Of a stretch of DNA of 64,000 nucleotides, positions 1-10,554 are shown piece after piece. The first letter of the stretch is position 1; the number at the start of each line of letters is the position of its first letter. The stretch lies in assembly GCA_026182355.1 (NCBI GenBank), contig JAPFBL010001928.1, forward strand, positions 7,441,501-7,505,500. The letters run 5' to 3'. The notes beneath the pieces are model-generated. The model was not told the DNA's origin and searched no databases. It worked only from the letters and a program-made list of their open reading frames with translations. The DNA is from Hermatobates lingyangjiaoensis. Taxonomy: Eukaryota; Arthropoda; Insecta; Hemiptera; Hermatobatidae. Position numbers and translations under genes: made by a program.

Positions 1-288
1 TTTGTCTCTGCCTCCCTTTCAAAATGTTACGGAAATGTGTAAGGCAAGTGTCATTAAAAAGAGCTGTAGTACGACTAGTAGCCACTTTTTCTGGCTCGTA
101 ATTCTCGTAAGTTGGCCATCTAGCGGGAGCATCTGGAAATTCTCGTAACTTGGCCACCTAGCGGAACCATCTGGAAATTCTCGTAACTTGGATTTTCTCT
201 CGTATGTAGAGCAAGATTTTTGCTCGAAAGACCTCTCGTATCTCGAGTTTCTCGTAAGTAGAGTAGCTCTTATGTAGAGGTTCCACTG
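1..288 (-). mobile_element. pogo/Tigger-like DNA transposon end, cut by window edge
   Basis: Read on the minus strand the segment starts CAGTGGAACCTCTACATAAG, the typical terminus of pogo/Tigger-type Tc1-mariner superfamily elements, and it abuts a TA dinucleotide (289-290) that would be the target duplication. Inside, the phrase 'ttctcgtaacttggcca' recurs as imperfect copies of about 47 bp (about 100-200), as in elements with repeated subterminal sequence. No transposase reading frame is seen; the other end lies outside the window. Confidence 0.65.
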
Positions 289-290
289 TA

Positions 291-1030
291 TATTGAAGAT
301 TAAAGACAAAGTTTCCCATTTTAAAACTTAATAATAATTCTATATTGTCTGAAAAATAGAATCATGATGAAATATAATAATTCTATATTATCAATGAATA
401 ATCATCAATAGAATCGTGATGAAATAGAAATGAATCATGATGACTAATGATGACGACTAGTCATTTTGTAAGATTTTGAATTAATTTTCATTATATGTAG
501 TCCATTCCAGGATCATGTAAGAAAAAATGTTGTTTCAAGATAATTTTTTAATTTAAGATGTAGGATAATTAGATTTCTTATTTTTTAAAGAATCTTTTCA
601 ATTTTGACTTATGTTTTATATTTTGGTGTAAAGTTTGTGTTTTACATCATTGTACAGGGAATTTTATAGCATGCTATTGTTTTTTCAAAAATCTCTTTTC
701 TTTCCCTTTGCCAAAACAATAACAATCCAGCGTGTGTTATCTTTTTCCTGTGTCCTGTATTTTTGATATACTCTGTTGCTGTGAATGTAATTCATGTAAT
801 TAGTTGTGTATTTTTTTACTTAATTATCTTAATATATAAATTAATTTGATTTATTTACATTATTAATTAAAGCAGTAATTTTGAGAACTAATTCAAGCAG
901 TTATTTTGTAGTATTTAGTCATGATTAGAAAGGTGAAGAAAATTACTTTTCTATTGAGAAAAAATATATTAGTAATTATATTAGTGTTGCATGCTCAAAT
1001 CAAATTTCAAAGCCGGCTTTTCAGTATAAT
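291..1030. other. AT-rich DNA, no recognised feature
   Basis: Short ATGA/ATCATGATGA repeats occur near 350-470; the rest is unannotated AT-rich sequence with stops in all frames. Confidence 0.5.
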
Positions 1031-1064
1031 TTAAAACTTTTATAGCTGGAAGCTTGAGCTTTTT

Positions 1065-1140
1065 AAAGATAATAAATATGAACTATTAGTCTAGAATAGT
1101 GAGAAAACTGGTGCAGCTCTTTTATAGAAGAAAGAGTCCA
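1065..1140 (-). repeat. Inverted third copy of the 6.6/7.5-kb interspersed repeat
   Basis: The reverse complement of this stretch (actattctagactaatagttcat core) matches the block at about 6,725-6,800 and at 8,430-8,505. It is therefore a third, oppositely oriented copy of a short interspersed repeat of unknown class. Confidence 0.5.
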
Positions 1141-1639
1141 TTCCTCACACTTCAGTATTTCTCAATCAGCTTCTATGATTCATAAACATAAAAAAAAAAT
1201 TTACATCTGATATTAAATTTTGTTCAAGAGTGCAACATATAAATTGATTAAAGCATTTTGTGAGACAAATTCATCATAGCATGGAATCTATCAGAAATTA
1301 TATGTTTCATTGCATTCATTTTTTTCCATATAAGAATTTTATTCTTCTTTCTTCTCATATTAAGTTATTAAATTATTTAAAAAAATTTCTTCAAACCTGT
1401 AAACATAAATATTATTTGGGTTTGAAAACACAATCAATACTACGTCTTGTGATAGAAAGCAACGACAATTTATTATTGGCTTCTTTGCTGGAATTATTAA
1501 GATTTTTAATAGTTGTAGGCAATTAAAGTTTTTTTTCTTTTTACGATTATTCTGATTCTATTTACCAGCAGATCAGTGGCAGTCTTCCCGACAGAGAAGT
1601 AGTGTTCCAATGAATGAAATGTCTGGCGCGTACATTAAC

Positions 1640-2540
1640 TGACTTGGCAAGTATACTCATGATTACATGAGGTATACTCATATAGTGTAGTATATGCATA
1701 CTATACTATACGTATAGTATATACATATAGGAATACTTATCCTATATATTATATACTTATACTATGTATGTATCTTATGTACATGAAGTATACTCATATA
1801 CGCATACACTACTATATGAGGTAGGCTCATATAGTATAGTATATGCATACTGTACTACATGTATAGTATATATACTACATACATATAAAATACTTATCCG
1901 TACATGAGATATACTCATATTAACATTCACTAAATATGAGATCTACTCATATGGTATAGCATATGCATACTATACTTATATATATCAATGATCAAACCAC
2001 AATAAGAAATGGGAAAACAAACTAAGATCTTTCAACGAAACAACGTGTCTTCGTCAGAGTCATAACCCATATCTCTTGATTTTTGACTCCTGACGAAGAC
2101 GCTTGTTACGTTGAAAGATCTTGAGTCTTAGTTGTTTCCCATTCTTATTGATGCTTTGTATCTTCGAACTCTATATTCACGTATATAATGTGAATTATAT
2201 ATTATATATATATATATATATATAGTATATCTACTATATACTATGGGAATACTTATCAGTACATGAGGTATACTCATATACACATACACTACTATATGAG
2301 GTATACTCATATAGTATATGCATACTACACTATATGTATAGTATATATACTACATACATATGGGAATACTTATCAGTACATGAGGTATACTCATATACAC
2401 ATACACTACTATATGAGGTATACTCATATAGTATAGTATATGCATACTATACTATAAGTATAGTATATATACTACATGCATATAGGAATACTTATCAGTA
2501 CATGAGGTATACTTACATATGCTTGATTATATAATGTATA
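1640..2540. repeat. AT-rich self-complementary minisatellite, units about 120-160 bp
   Basis: The landmark 'aatacttatc(c/a)gtacatgag' recurs near 1,730, 1,888, 2,246, 2,365 and 2,487, with 'tgaggtatactcatat' and 'tatgcatactatactata' between. The last two periods are about 120 bp. Each unit is rich in short palindromes. The array is interrupted by a PLE fold-back at about 1,985-2,160. Several short open frames here (tyrosine/isoleucine-rich) are products of the repeat, not genes. Confidence 0.75.
1985..2165. mobile_element. PLE family B fold-back, degenerate, inside the minisatellite
   Basis: Two inverted arms ('atcaaaccacaataagaaat...' and '...gaaagatcttgagtcttag') each carry the family B hammerhead-like core (minus about 2,020-2,061; plus about 2,085-2,127: CTGACGA, hairpin, GAAA, AGATCT). 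The stem II hairpin has lost bases compared with the 61.3-kb copy. The insertion splits the AT minisatellite. Confidence 0.65.
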
Positions 2541-3537
2541 CTAATATTTAGTTAGGTATACTGCATGTGTGGTATGCACATATCCCCGAGACTGCGGGGA
2601 CTTCGAGTTCCACAGAACCTTATAGATTGGGTGACAACTACTTCTATATCGAGAACAGAGCCAATATACTTTTACTATAGGTAACTCCAAAATATACTTA
2701 GAGAATATATTCAATGTTACAATCACAAGAAATCTATTGTAAATGAATCTATAGTATTTAATGAAAATTGAAATGAATCAATCTGTTTGAAATGGGAAAA
2801 ATAATCATTAATTAAAAAGAAAAAGAAGCCAGAATAAAGATTCAGAGTACGCTTTCCGAATTATTCTTTTTGGGTTGTATAAAGGGACACTTATCCTGAA
2901 AGAATTAGTAAAATGGTCATTATTTAATCAAATAAGCATAAACGAAGGGATGTTTGTAAATTTGACAAATTTTAGAATATGGGATAACGGTATGACAGGA
3001 GAGGCCTTAGAGGATGTCCCGCATATCTTAAATAACTATAGAAATTATGGCAGAGAAGCTTTACCTAGAGCATAAGGGATTCCTGCAAATGACTGCGTAC
3101 TTTAGCAGGAAGTCTAGTTCTTTGATGTTCAGAACACAGGAGAATTCTCATGCCGTGCATGAGTACATCTCTATATGAACGGAGCTACACAAAGATTATA
3201 TAGTTTTATCATTTTACATATATATTAATTCTAACAAATCCTCCAAAAGTTGTCCATATTAAAACTCTAATTAAAAAAAAAAGAAAAAAGGATTTTATAT
3301 ATTAAAAAACAATTATTAGTTGCCTATACTTATGTTAATTTTGTCTTGTTTAGTGAAATAGGTTCCCAGGTTGAAGTTTAGCTTAAACGTACGATGATGG
3401 ATTGATAAGTCAGTGACTTTTTGAATTTCCCGCGCAGTTACTCCAATGCAATAGCTATCTAATTATGAGCTAGTTACCACGTGCAGTCGGTGTTTGATAG
3501 TCATTCAAAGCAGACAACCTAGTGTATTTTTACGAAA
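2541..3537. other. Unannotated DNA with one 66-codon open frame; 5' flank of mariner
   Basis: A plus-strand frame at 2,875-3,075 is open for 66 codons (with ...NNYRNYGREALPRA near its end). I do not recognise it, and it has no neighbouring exon signal I can support. From about 3,340 the sequence may be mariner 5' untranslated region, but I could not define its terminal inverted repeat. Confidence 0.35.
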
Positions 3538-3897
3538 ATGGAAAAAAGTGAATTTCGTGTGCTGATTAAGCATTACTTTTTACGTAAAAAATCCATCACT
3601 GAAACTAATGATAGACTTGACAAATACTACGGGGACTCGGTACCATCAATTTCAATGGTTAAGAAGTGGTTTACAGAGTTCCTTTGTGGTCGTACCAGGA
3701 TTAGTGACGCCGAACGTTCAGGTCGACCAAAAGAAGTGATTACGCCGGAAATTGTCGATAAAATCCATGAAATGATATTGGATGGTCGGAGAACGAAAGT
3801 GCGAGAGTTGGCTCATGCTGTAGGCATCTCAACTGAACGGGTTTACAAAATACTGAACTGTATCTCACAATACACGAATATTTGGACATGAAAAAAC
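3538..3897 (+). pseudogene. mariner transposase, N-terminal DNA-binding part only
   Basis: The frame starts MEKSEFRVLIKHYFLR and continues through a two-part helix-turn-helix region (SMVKKWFTEF, GRTRISDAERSGRP, then VRELAHAVGISTERVYKIL), as in the N-terminus of mariner/Mos1-type transposases that recognise the terminal repeats. Full transposases are about 340-350 residues; here only about 118 remain. After VYKIL a small frameshift moves the continuation (IHEYLDMKK, 3,870-3,896) to another frame. The catalytic DD(34)D domain is absent because a PLE family A arm begins immediately afterwards. Similar open frames are often labelled SETMAR in automatic annotation; nothing of the SET domain is present. 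Confidence 0.9.
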
Positions 3898-3899
3898 CC

Positions 3900-4055
3900 A
3901 TGATGGGTCTCCAACCGTATCTGAACCAGTGCGCTTGGTTTCCCTCTCCTATCTCTCCTGAAGACGGTTCAAACCGAAAATTAGAGACTGTAAGTGTGTT
4001 CTTTTGATTTCTCTATGTTTTTTTGTCTATATTGAACTATGTATATTTATATATT
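3900..4055 (+). mobile_element. PLE family A single arm with hammerhead-like core
   Basis: The arm runs 'ggtctccaaccgt..tctgaaccagtgcgc', a hammerhead-like core at 3,954-3,987, GTAAGT at 3,990-3,995, then 'gtgttcttttgatttctc' and '..tatattgaacta' into a TA-rich tract. Core: stem I TCTC/GAGA, CTGAAGA, an extra C, stem II GGTT-CA-AACC, GAA, palindrome AATT, A. It lies directly at the truncation point of the mariner gene. Confidence 0.75.
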
Positions 4056-4057
4056 GG

Positions 4058-4190
4058 TGTACTTAGGGAGCAGGCCTTCTTTTAAACATATTTCATTAAA
4101 TTGTTTGCCTATCTTTATCCTCTGGTATTTCCTCGATACTTTTTCTTCTTCTTATTAAAGACTTCCTTGACAGGGAAGAGCATAAAAAAG
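4058..4190 (-). pseudogene. PLE N-terminal ORF fragment (minus arm), frameshifted
   Basis: The minus strand reads ...EKVSRKYQRIKIGKQFN, then EICLKEGLLPKYTNI, after a frameshift near 4,150. FNxxCxxxxLLPKYT is a conserved sequence stretch upstream of the reverse transcriptase in Penelope-like proteins. The frame runs out in TA-rich sequence at the left edge. It mirrors the plus arm at 4,519-4,644. Confidence 0.75.
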
Positions 4191-4379
4191 CTCACCAAGT
4201 TCCTAGACAAGAAACCATCATTAAATGCCCAGGCTAGTGGATTTAATAGGATCTTAAAGTTATATGGAGAAAAAAAGCGAGATGAAGAATGAGAAGGAGG
4301 TAACACTGATATCACCAGTTGAAACTGCCAACCCAACTGTAGCCCCCAATAATAGTACTTTTCATTCTTAACATGTTTT

Positions 4380-4518
4380 TTGCAGTTTAATATCTTGGTA
4401 GTTTGTATTTAGATATTATTTAGATTGTAGAATATACATTGATAATGGATATGGAATAGCCGAAACCGGTCTGTTTTTATTTTTAGTGTAGTGTAGTTAT
4501 CAGTAAAAATAAATATTG
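4380..4518 (+). mobile_element. PLE 5' region before the 4,519 ORF, with a degenerate ribozyme-like remnant
   Basis: GAAACCGGTC (4,459-4,468) preserves the GAA + palindrome + C arrangement seen in the other families. The CTGANGA box has decayed to TTGATAAT and the stem II arms are degraded. The segment leads to the ATG at 4,519. Confidence 0.4.
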
Positions 4519-4644
4519 ATGAACTTTAAAAGCAAATCTTTTGGTGAGCTTGTTTATGCTCTTCCCTGCCAATGGAAGTCTTTAATAAGAAGATTGGAAA
4601 AAGTATCGAGGAAATACGAGAGGATAAAGATAGGCAAGCAATTT
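4519..4644 (+). pseudogene. PLE N-terminal ORF fragment (plus arm)
   Basis: From ATG the frame reads MNFKSKSFGELVYALPCQ, WKSLIRRLEKVSRKYER, IKIGKQFN and then enters a (TA)n tract. It aligns residue for residue with the start of family D (MEVKNKSFGELLYIL, WKSIVRKLEKLTRK, KIGIVFN) despite clear DNA divergence, which suggests former protein-level constraint. The reverse transcriptase that should follow is missing. It is paired head-to-head with the minus arm at 4,058-4,190. Confidence 0.78.
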
Positions 4645-4679
4645 AATGCAATATATATATATATATTTTTTTTTTAATT

Positions 4680-4835
4680 AATCACCCTGAAGTCGAAACA
4701 TGTCGGTTCCCAATTAATTAACATTCTCCAACGTTTGGATGAAGGAAAGAAGAAGGTATTCAGAAACCTTGAAAAACTGGTGAAGAAAATGACCTCAGTG
4801 AAATACGGTCAGTTGTTCAACGAAATATATATATA
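4680..4835 (+). pseudogene. Third PLE N-terminal ORF fragment
   Basis: The frame 4,723-4,830 reads ILQRLDEGKKKVFRNLEKL then VKKMTSVKYGQLFNE, matching the LEKL...KxG..FN pattern of the other PLE N-terminal pieces, and ends in (TA)n. Upstream, GAAACATGTC (4,695-4,704) is a remnant of the GAA + palindrome + C ribozyme-like 3' half. The CTGANGA part is nearly lost. Confidence 0.65.
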
Positions 4836-4849
4836 TTAGCACTTTTGGG

Positions 4850-6588
4850 AAACTGTTCAAGGAACAAAATGAAATATTACCAGAGAAAACACAAAATTTC
4901 ACTAGGATATTTTGACGTTTTCTATCCACCTTTCTTCTCTCTTTTTCACAGTATTTGAAATAGATAATTAATAGCTAATTCTGAAGGACTATCAGTTTAG
5001 TGTTATTTACACACGTTAGCGATGTCTTCAGAAATGTGTTTTTGATATAACAAAATATAAATTAATTTATTTAAAACTTAGCTTATTATCAATTTTGATG
5101 TATTCTTTAAACTACCTGTAGATGATAGTAACACTTTTAAAAATCTGTATCTACGTCATCTCTTACGATTCAATCGCGAAGTCGTTGATTGCAACAGGGA
5201 AGAATGTTACTATTCCATTTCTACTCTTTTGAGCACGCATTCGAATATTAATGTAGTTTATTAACATAGTAAGTTGCTTAACATCTGAGAAGATAACATA
5301 ACAATGTTATTTTTTTACATGTTACTTAGTGTTTGTTTTCTTCCTCGTTTATATTGGGCTTACATTAATGAATCTTATACTCCAATAACTTCATGAATAT
5401 TAATTATAAAGTGATGCTCCAGTTCTCACTCGAAGTAACTTGTTGGATTTCTTTGTCAAAGAATATATCCTATATGCACAAAAAGAATACTTCCTACGAT
5501 CATTGCATTTTTTTTATTCCTTTGGCATGATTCTGCAGTTAATTAACAATAAAGACGCCCTCTAAACACAATATATGTACAAATACAGTTATATTTGTGC
5601 ACCAAAGGCTTTGCTCTACTTACTATCAATTCAAATATATTTTTCCAGGGTTTTATAATTCCCATCATATTTAAAATACTTAATATATTTACTTTAGTTG
5701 ATTTAATTTAATAGTACATTTGATTCCAGCAGTAGAATTAATCCGTAACACGTGATTATTGATATTGAGAGAGATTAATAATTAATGGAAAAATAACTCC
5801 ATTATTAATTACTAATGTAAAAGGTAAAATATATTATTAAAACAGACTATAGTTAGAAACATTAAATGATATTACTTTTGTAAATATCAAGAATTAATGT
5901 TTAATTAATGTAAAATTTGATTTAATTTATATACTAATTATTTAACCTTTGTGAAAGATAAATAGATTTGACCTTACAAAAAAATTGCAATATAAATGAA
6001 TATTCAGACAACTTTTAAAATGAAACAGGTTTGGAGATTACTTTTATTAATTTATAATATTTCAACTAATTAATGTAAAGCATATATATTGTTAACAAAT
6101 TATATTTTATTAAAAAAATATTTCAATAGATTTCTTTGTACATAAGAATCACTGATAGAAGGGGACTATTTTAAAATGAGATAATTTAGATGGCATTGGT
6201 TAGAGTGATTAGAGCAATCATAAAGCTTTGTCATTCTAAAAAGGCGCGAACTCATTCCTAGTTTACTCCTCCGCGTCCATTTTAACCTGTTTATTGTGTT
6301 AACCAGTTAATTTCTTAAATAATACTTCAAATAGTGAGTACGAATTCCTTCTTATCTTATTATTGTATTCTTAATGATTACTTAATTAGTTTTATTTGTC
6401 GAATTTATTTAAATTATTTATATTGACATAGAAATTTTGTCAAACCAATTAACTCAATCAAAGTTGATGTTTAGATGGTTGAACGAAAAAACTGAAGGGA
6501 TTAAATGACATAATATGGATTGTAAGAAGAATAGAATTCTTAAAGTAAAAAAAAACTACACCACTCAAACAAATAAACATGGATACTT
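4850..6588. other. AT-rich DNA, no recognised feature
   Basis: No open frame of note, no tandem array and no element ends recognised in these 1.7 kb. Stops are dense in all frames. Confidence 0.5.
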
Positions 6589-6589
6589 T

Positions 6590-6840
6590 GCATGGTATGA
6601 TGGATTTATTTAATAGAATCCTCTAATCAATCTATATGTTGCCCCTTGAACAATACATTAATATCATTTGTATATTTGCTCGTTTATATAAATAATATTA
6701 TCTTTGAGTAACATTGAAATATAAGAAATGAACTCTTTTGTTCCATAGAAGAGCTGCTTCAGTTTTTTTTCACTATTCTAGTCTAATAGTTCATACGTAT
6801 GTTTTTTCAGGATTTCCAGCTTCCAGATATAAATTATAAT
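6590..6840 (+). repeat. Interspersed repeat copy 1 (empty site for the Helitron)
   Basis: The block from 'tgatggatttatttaatagaatcctctaatc' to 'tagtctaatagttcatacg' matches 7,550-7,644 joined to 8,398-8,515. At about 6,693-6,697 this copy reads straight through the point where the second copy holds the Helitron, so it serves as a paralogous empty site. The class of the repeat itself is unknown. Confidence 0.75.
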
Positions 6841-7434
6841 GAAATCCTTCTTTGAATTTGATTTGAATATACAAAACTGGCTAATTACTGATATATTTTT
6901 TCGCAATATATATTTACAGTAATCTTATTACCGAGTACAACAGACAGGAAAAATTTATATGTATTTATACTATATGATTTTAATCTATAATATATAGTTT
7001 TAGTTATTATTTAATGGTTTTAATTTATAACTTACATGGTTTTAAAGCTTTATTTATTTGTATTACTTTATTTTAATTAATTCATTGTATTTACTTTATT
7101 CATATTACATTAATTAAAATTTTATTGAATTATGTACAAATTATTATTTTTACAGCTTTTTTATTACATTTAGCATACAGAATATAAATAGAAATATAAT
7201 GAGCCATTTGATTTTTCCATTTCAATTGTTTGCTTAATTAATGAAAAACTTTCTCATTAACATTTTTAAATTGTGATAATAATCATTTAAAATGAGATTT
7301 AGTGATTAAGATGCATTTATTTCAGACACCAGTATATTGGATAAACAGATAGGAGTTTAAGGCAGTTATATAAAGTACACATTCATGATTTAATCACAGA
7401 AGGGACAAATGAAAGAAATTTTCCAATTCTTCCT

Positions 7435-7515
7435 TCAACAACAAAAAAGGTATTATTTTTTTTCATCAAAAAGTAAAAATTTTGATTTATGATTGAATTT
7501 GAAAACTTTTGAGGA
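7435..7515 (+). repeat. Possible small fragment of the 1.64-kb hairpin-ended repeat
   Basis: The stretch 'tcaaaaagtaaaaattttgatttatgattg' resembles about 20,600-20,660 of the 1.64-kb element. The similarity is in AT-rich sequence and could be chance. Confidence 0.25.
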
Positions 7516-7549
7516 GACAAAAGTGACTTTGTTAACCGTCATGATGAGA

Positions 7550-8515
7550 TGCATTTATTAAACAGAATACTCTAATTAATCTATATGTTGCACCCTTGAA
7601 CAAAACTTAATATCACATGTAGATTTTCTTGTTTATATAAATGACTAGCAAACGTACCCGTCTTTGACATAATCAAAAATTCTATTAACTAATCACTCTT
7701 TTTAATGACTTGTAAGTTCTTTCCTTGGCTTGATTTAGCGTAAGAACTTCTTTGTTGATTTTTCCTGCCTGTTCATATTAAGGGTTGAGAATTGCTCGTT
7801 CACAAAGCTATTTATTCTGAATAGATACTACATCCTCAAGTTTGGGAAACACCATTTCAATGATGTCAAATACGCAATATATTCATATGCTCAAATGGAA
7901 TTAAAATCAACTAACAATACCTATTTGCCACACCTGTGTATTTTCAAAACAAACTTGTCTGTGAAGTTAGGAAAATACGCTTAAAGCCCTATAACTTCGT
8001 TTCTGTACTGAATTATGAATCTATTTAGAGCCCATATTTTAAGTTAGGCATACACAAATCCAGTGTCAAAGTTTCAGCTCGCTATATCTTATGGTGGCTG
8101 AGTTTACTTGTGACAAACGTTTTTGCTTTAAACGTCCATAACTTCACTTCTACGTTGAATTTCCAATCAATTCAGAGCCTATATTTTAAGTTAGACCTAC
8201 AGAAATCTACTGTAAAAGTTTCAGTTTGATATGTCTTATGGTGGTTGAGTTTACTTGTGACAAAATTTTGCGGACAAACCGTCAGAGATTTTTTTAAGGC
8301 TGGATTCGCTTTCTCCAATGTATGAAACGTAAAGATAACTTGAAATGAGTCAGTTCTAAGCAATGTACATACAACATCATTCTTTTATATATATAGATAT
8401 TATATTTGGGAATACTAAAGTATAAGAAATAGACTCTTTCGTTACTTTGAATAACTGTTCCAGTTTTTTTCACTATTCTAGTCTAATAGTTCATATGTAT
8501 GTTTTTTAGGAACTT
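7550..8515 (+). repeat. Interspersed repeat copy 2, split by the Helitron
   Basis: 7,550-7,644 and 8,398-8,515 together reproduce the repeat at 6,590-6,840. The 753 bp between them are the Helitron listed separately. Confidence 0.75.
7645..8397 (-). mobile_element. Non-autonomous Helitron
   Basis: On the minus strand the element begins TCTATATATATAAAAGAATG and ends GACGGGTACGTTTGCTAG, i.e. a 5' TC and a 3' CTAG (CTRR). It lies between A and T with no target duplication, as Helitrons do. Inside, two imperfect direct repeats of about 140 bp occur (about 7,981-8,115 and 8,130-8,262, sharing 'atattttaagttag' and 'gagtttacttgtgacaaa'). There is no Rep/helicase frame, so it would depend on an autonomous partner. 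Confidence 0.85.
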
Positions 8516-8519
8516 TCTA

Positions 8520-9200
8520 TTTTCTGATGCACTAATAATATATCAGAAGCAGTCATACTTTGACGGTTCCTTTAAAAAATGGTCTAACTCTCCCTAACTT
8601 AAAAAGATTTTGTGCTTCTTCTTTTGGACAGTTTTCTTTCGAAAGTAGAGTAACTCTCTCTAGCTTTAAAAGTTCTTGTGCAAGATTTTCTACCGGACAG
8701 ATTTGTCGTATCTGATGTTTTCGTTTAAAATTTACAAACATTTGTTCCTGTTTAAACATTGTTTTTGATGATGAATTAATGTATTTTTTTGTCATGTATA
8801 GTGTATTTTTTATTGTATACTCGGGTGAATTTTTCAAAAAATTGTTGACACGCATTCACGAAAAGGTTACCACCACCCTTGCACTAGAGTTTTCATCTGA
8901 AATACAGAATTTCTTGTCATGTCATCCCTCAGGGGCATGAATCAGCCCGATCAAATAGCCTATAACTCAAATAGGTGACATAAAACAGCTACTCTATCCG
9001 CTCCTGGTACAACATTCAAGGTTAAAAATAATCGACCAACATCTTTTAACAACAATATTACAATTTTTTTTTAAAAAAAAAAATAAATATTCTATATTCA
9101 TTTGAGTTTTCTATGTTTAAATGATGATGTTTTCACTTTTCCATATCTTCTTACTACAGATAACATTGAGGTATATGAAACAGATTTTTTTTATTGTTTA
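8520..9200. other. Unannotated DNA
   Basis: A 100-codon minus frame (8,553-8,855) is open but matches no family I know and is AT-biased. Two internal segments share 'caagatttt'/'aaagattttgtgc' wording, suggesting a small degenerate duplication. Confidence 0.35.
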
Positions 9201-9204
9201 AATC

Positions 9205-9360
9205 GACCCGCTAGAGGGTGATAATGTTAGCCGTTTACCGGCTTTTTGATTGTACAGATTCTACATTGGGAGTCATAAATTTTGCCCAATTCAAGTGCAT
9301 TTTGAGTAGGGATCTTTAACGAGTACCTGACATCGTACAGGCTCGGGACCGACGGTTTAA
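9205..9360 (-). mobile_element. tRNA-derived SINE, 3' body only
   Basis: The landmarks 'aattttgcccaattcaagtg', 'gatctttaacgagtacctga' and 'catcgtacaggctcgggacc' match the body of the SINE family seen with a tRNA-like head at 34.2, 45.7 and 61.9 kb. The head is missing; a copy of 'gggtgataatgttagccgt' also opens the 46.9-kb copy. Confidence 0.7.
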
Positions 9361-9869
9361 GGTAAAAATAATGGTAGAAATAAGTAGAAATAATGGTTCT
9401 ACTTATTCTGTCAAAAGTAAATAATAAATTATATGTTTATTATTATGTTAAGTTTATCTACAAAATAAGTAAAATGTTGATAAGGGATAACTTGAACTCA
9501 AAAGAAAGCTAGCTAAATTCAAACACTATTTCAGGTGTTGTTTTTCTTTTATCCTGCTCTCTCTGAATACAGTGGCTCATGGCTTTTTATTTTCTGATGA
9601 GTGCATTGACTGGTTTGGTCAGCTTTCTTGAATAACAATGCTTCACACCTTTCTCTTACTCTGTAATAATATATAGAAGAGCCTGCTCTATTAGCAAGTC
9701 ACTATAAACTCTCTAGCTTGAACTGTTACTTTTTTATCAGTTGTAACCATTAAGGCATTTATAGATTGATTTGAACCAGGAAAACTCTCCAATTCCCGAT
9801 AAATTTGATTCTAGTTTAGAGTCAATGTTTTAATATAACTTATATATTCTATAAATATGTTATAATATG

Positions 9870-9870
<1 letters not shown>
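9361..9870. other. Unannotated DNA
   Basis: No recognised element or open frame. Confidence 0.4.
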
Positions 9871-9909
<39 letters not shown>

Positions 9910-9965
9910 CAAGACGAGGACATCGAAATATAGTAGTGAGTTCAGTTTCCTTTCTATGTGTTCTT
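9871..9965 (+). mobile_element. (TA)n plus PLE family G arm fragment
   Basis: A TA array to about 9,905 is followed by 'gacgaggacatcgaaatatagtagtgagtt', the 3' half of the family G ribozyme-like core (full at 27.4 kb), with GTGAGT downstream. The CTGATGA box lies in the lost half. Confidence 0.55.
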
Positions 9966-10044
9966 TTTTAAATTCTAGTTTATATATAAATATATATATG
10001 TTTCACGGTGAATCACAAACACAGAACTAAGGAACAAATATACT

Positions 10045-10150
10045 TTCTGTCTCTTATTTTTGGTTGAACCGTCCGCAGGAGAGTTTAGATAGGGACACTA
10101 GTGAAGCGACGGTTGGAGACCCTGAAACGTTTGTTCTCCTTTTGGGTCGT
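10045..10150. mobile_element. Degenerate PLE family A-like arm
   Basis: Minus-oriented remnants 'ttggttgaaccgtccgcaggagag' and 'gcgacggttggagacc' match family A with substitutions. It abuts a TA array (10,164-10,196). Confidence 0.5.
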
Positions 10151-10160
10151 TTTCCTGTTT

Positions 10161-10199
<39 letters not shown>

Positions 10200-10550
10200 T
10201 GATAAGAGTATCGACCGTGGAATAGAAACAAAACAAAAGTTTATCGGGACTCCGTCAGCTCTTCAGATTCAAATTAACCTCTCATTGCCAACGTTTCGGT
10301 TTTCACTTAAAACCTTTTTCATAGGCAGTGTCGCGTGTTCATTCAAACTACAGTTGTTGAAATCCACAGACTATATTTCTTTGTAAAATAATTTGTAATG
10401 TAATACTTAATTTTTCTGTTTCAAAATTTATACTTCTGACTATTAAATAGGTTTTAAATAAAAACCGAAACGTTGGAAATGAGAGTTTAATATGAACCTG
10501 AAGAACTGACTGAGTCCAGATAAACTTTAGTTTTGTATATATATATATAT
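10200..10550. mobile_element. PLE family F fold-back
   Basis: Left (minus) and right (plus) arms share 'gttttaaataaaaaccgaaacgttg' in pieces and '..aacctgaagaactgac'. Each has a stem II-like hairpin GGTTTT/AAAACC then GAA, ACGT, T. The CTGANGA box is not clear in this family (CTATGAAAA instead). A 143-bp spacer separates the arms and (TA)n follows the right arm. Confidence 0.65.
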
Positions 10551-10554
10551 ATAT

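Noticed and set aside
19..309. 96-codon minus-strand open frame
   Set aside because: Lies within the pogo/Tigger terminal region, whose repeated subterminal sequence happens to lack stops.
1260..1526. 88-codon plus-strand open frame as a gene
   Set aside because: AT-biased composition, no domain, no supporting neighbour signal.
3538..3897. Host SETMAR gene
   Set aside because: Only a mariner transposase N-terminus is present; no SET domain or splice structure.
10500..10530. 'cctgaagaactgac' in family F as a second hammerhead core
   Set aside because: No hairpin followed by GAAA at the right distance; the GAA-ACGT part of family F lies upstream of it.
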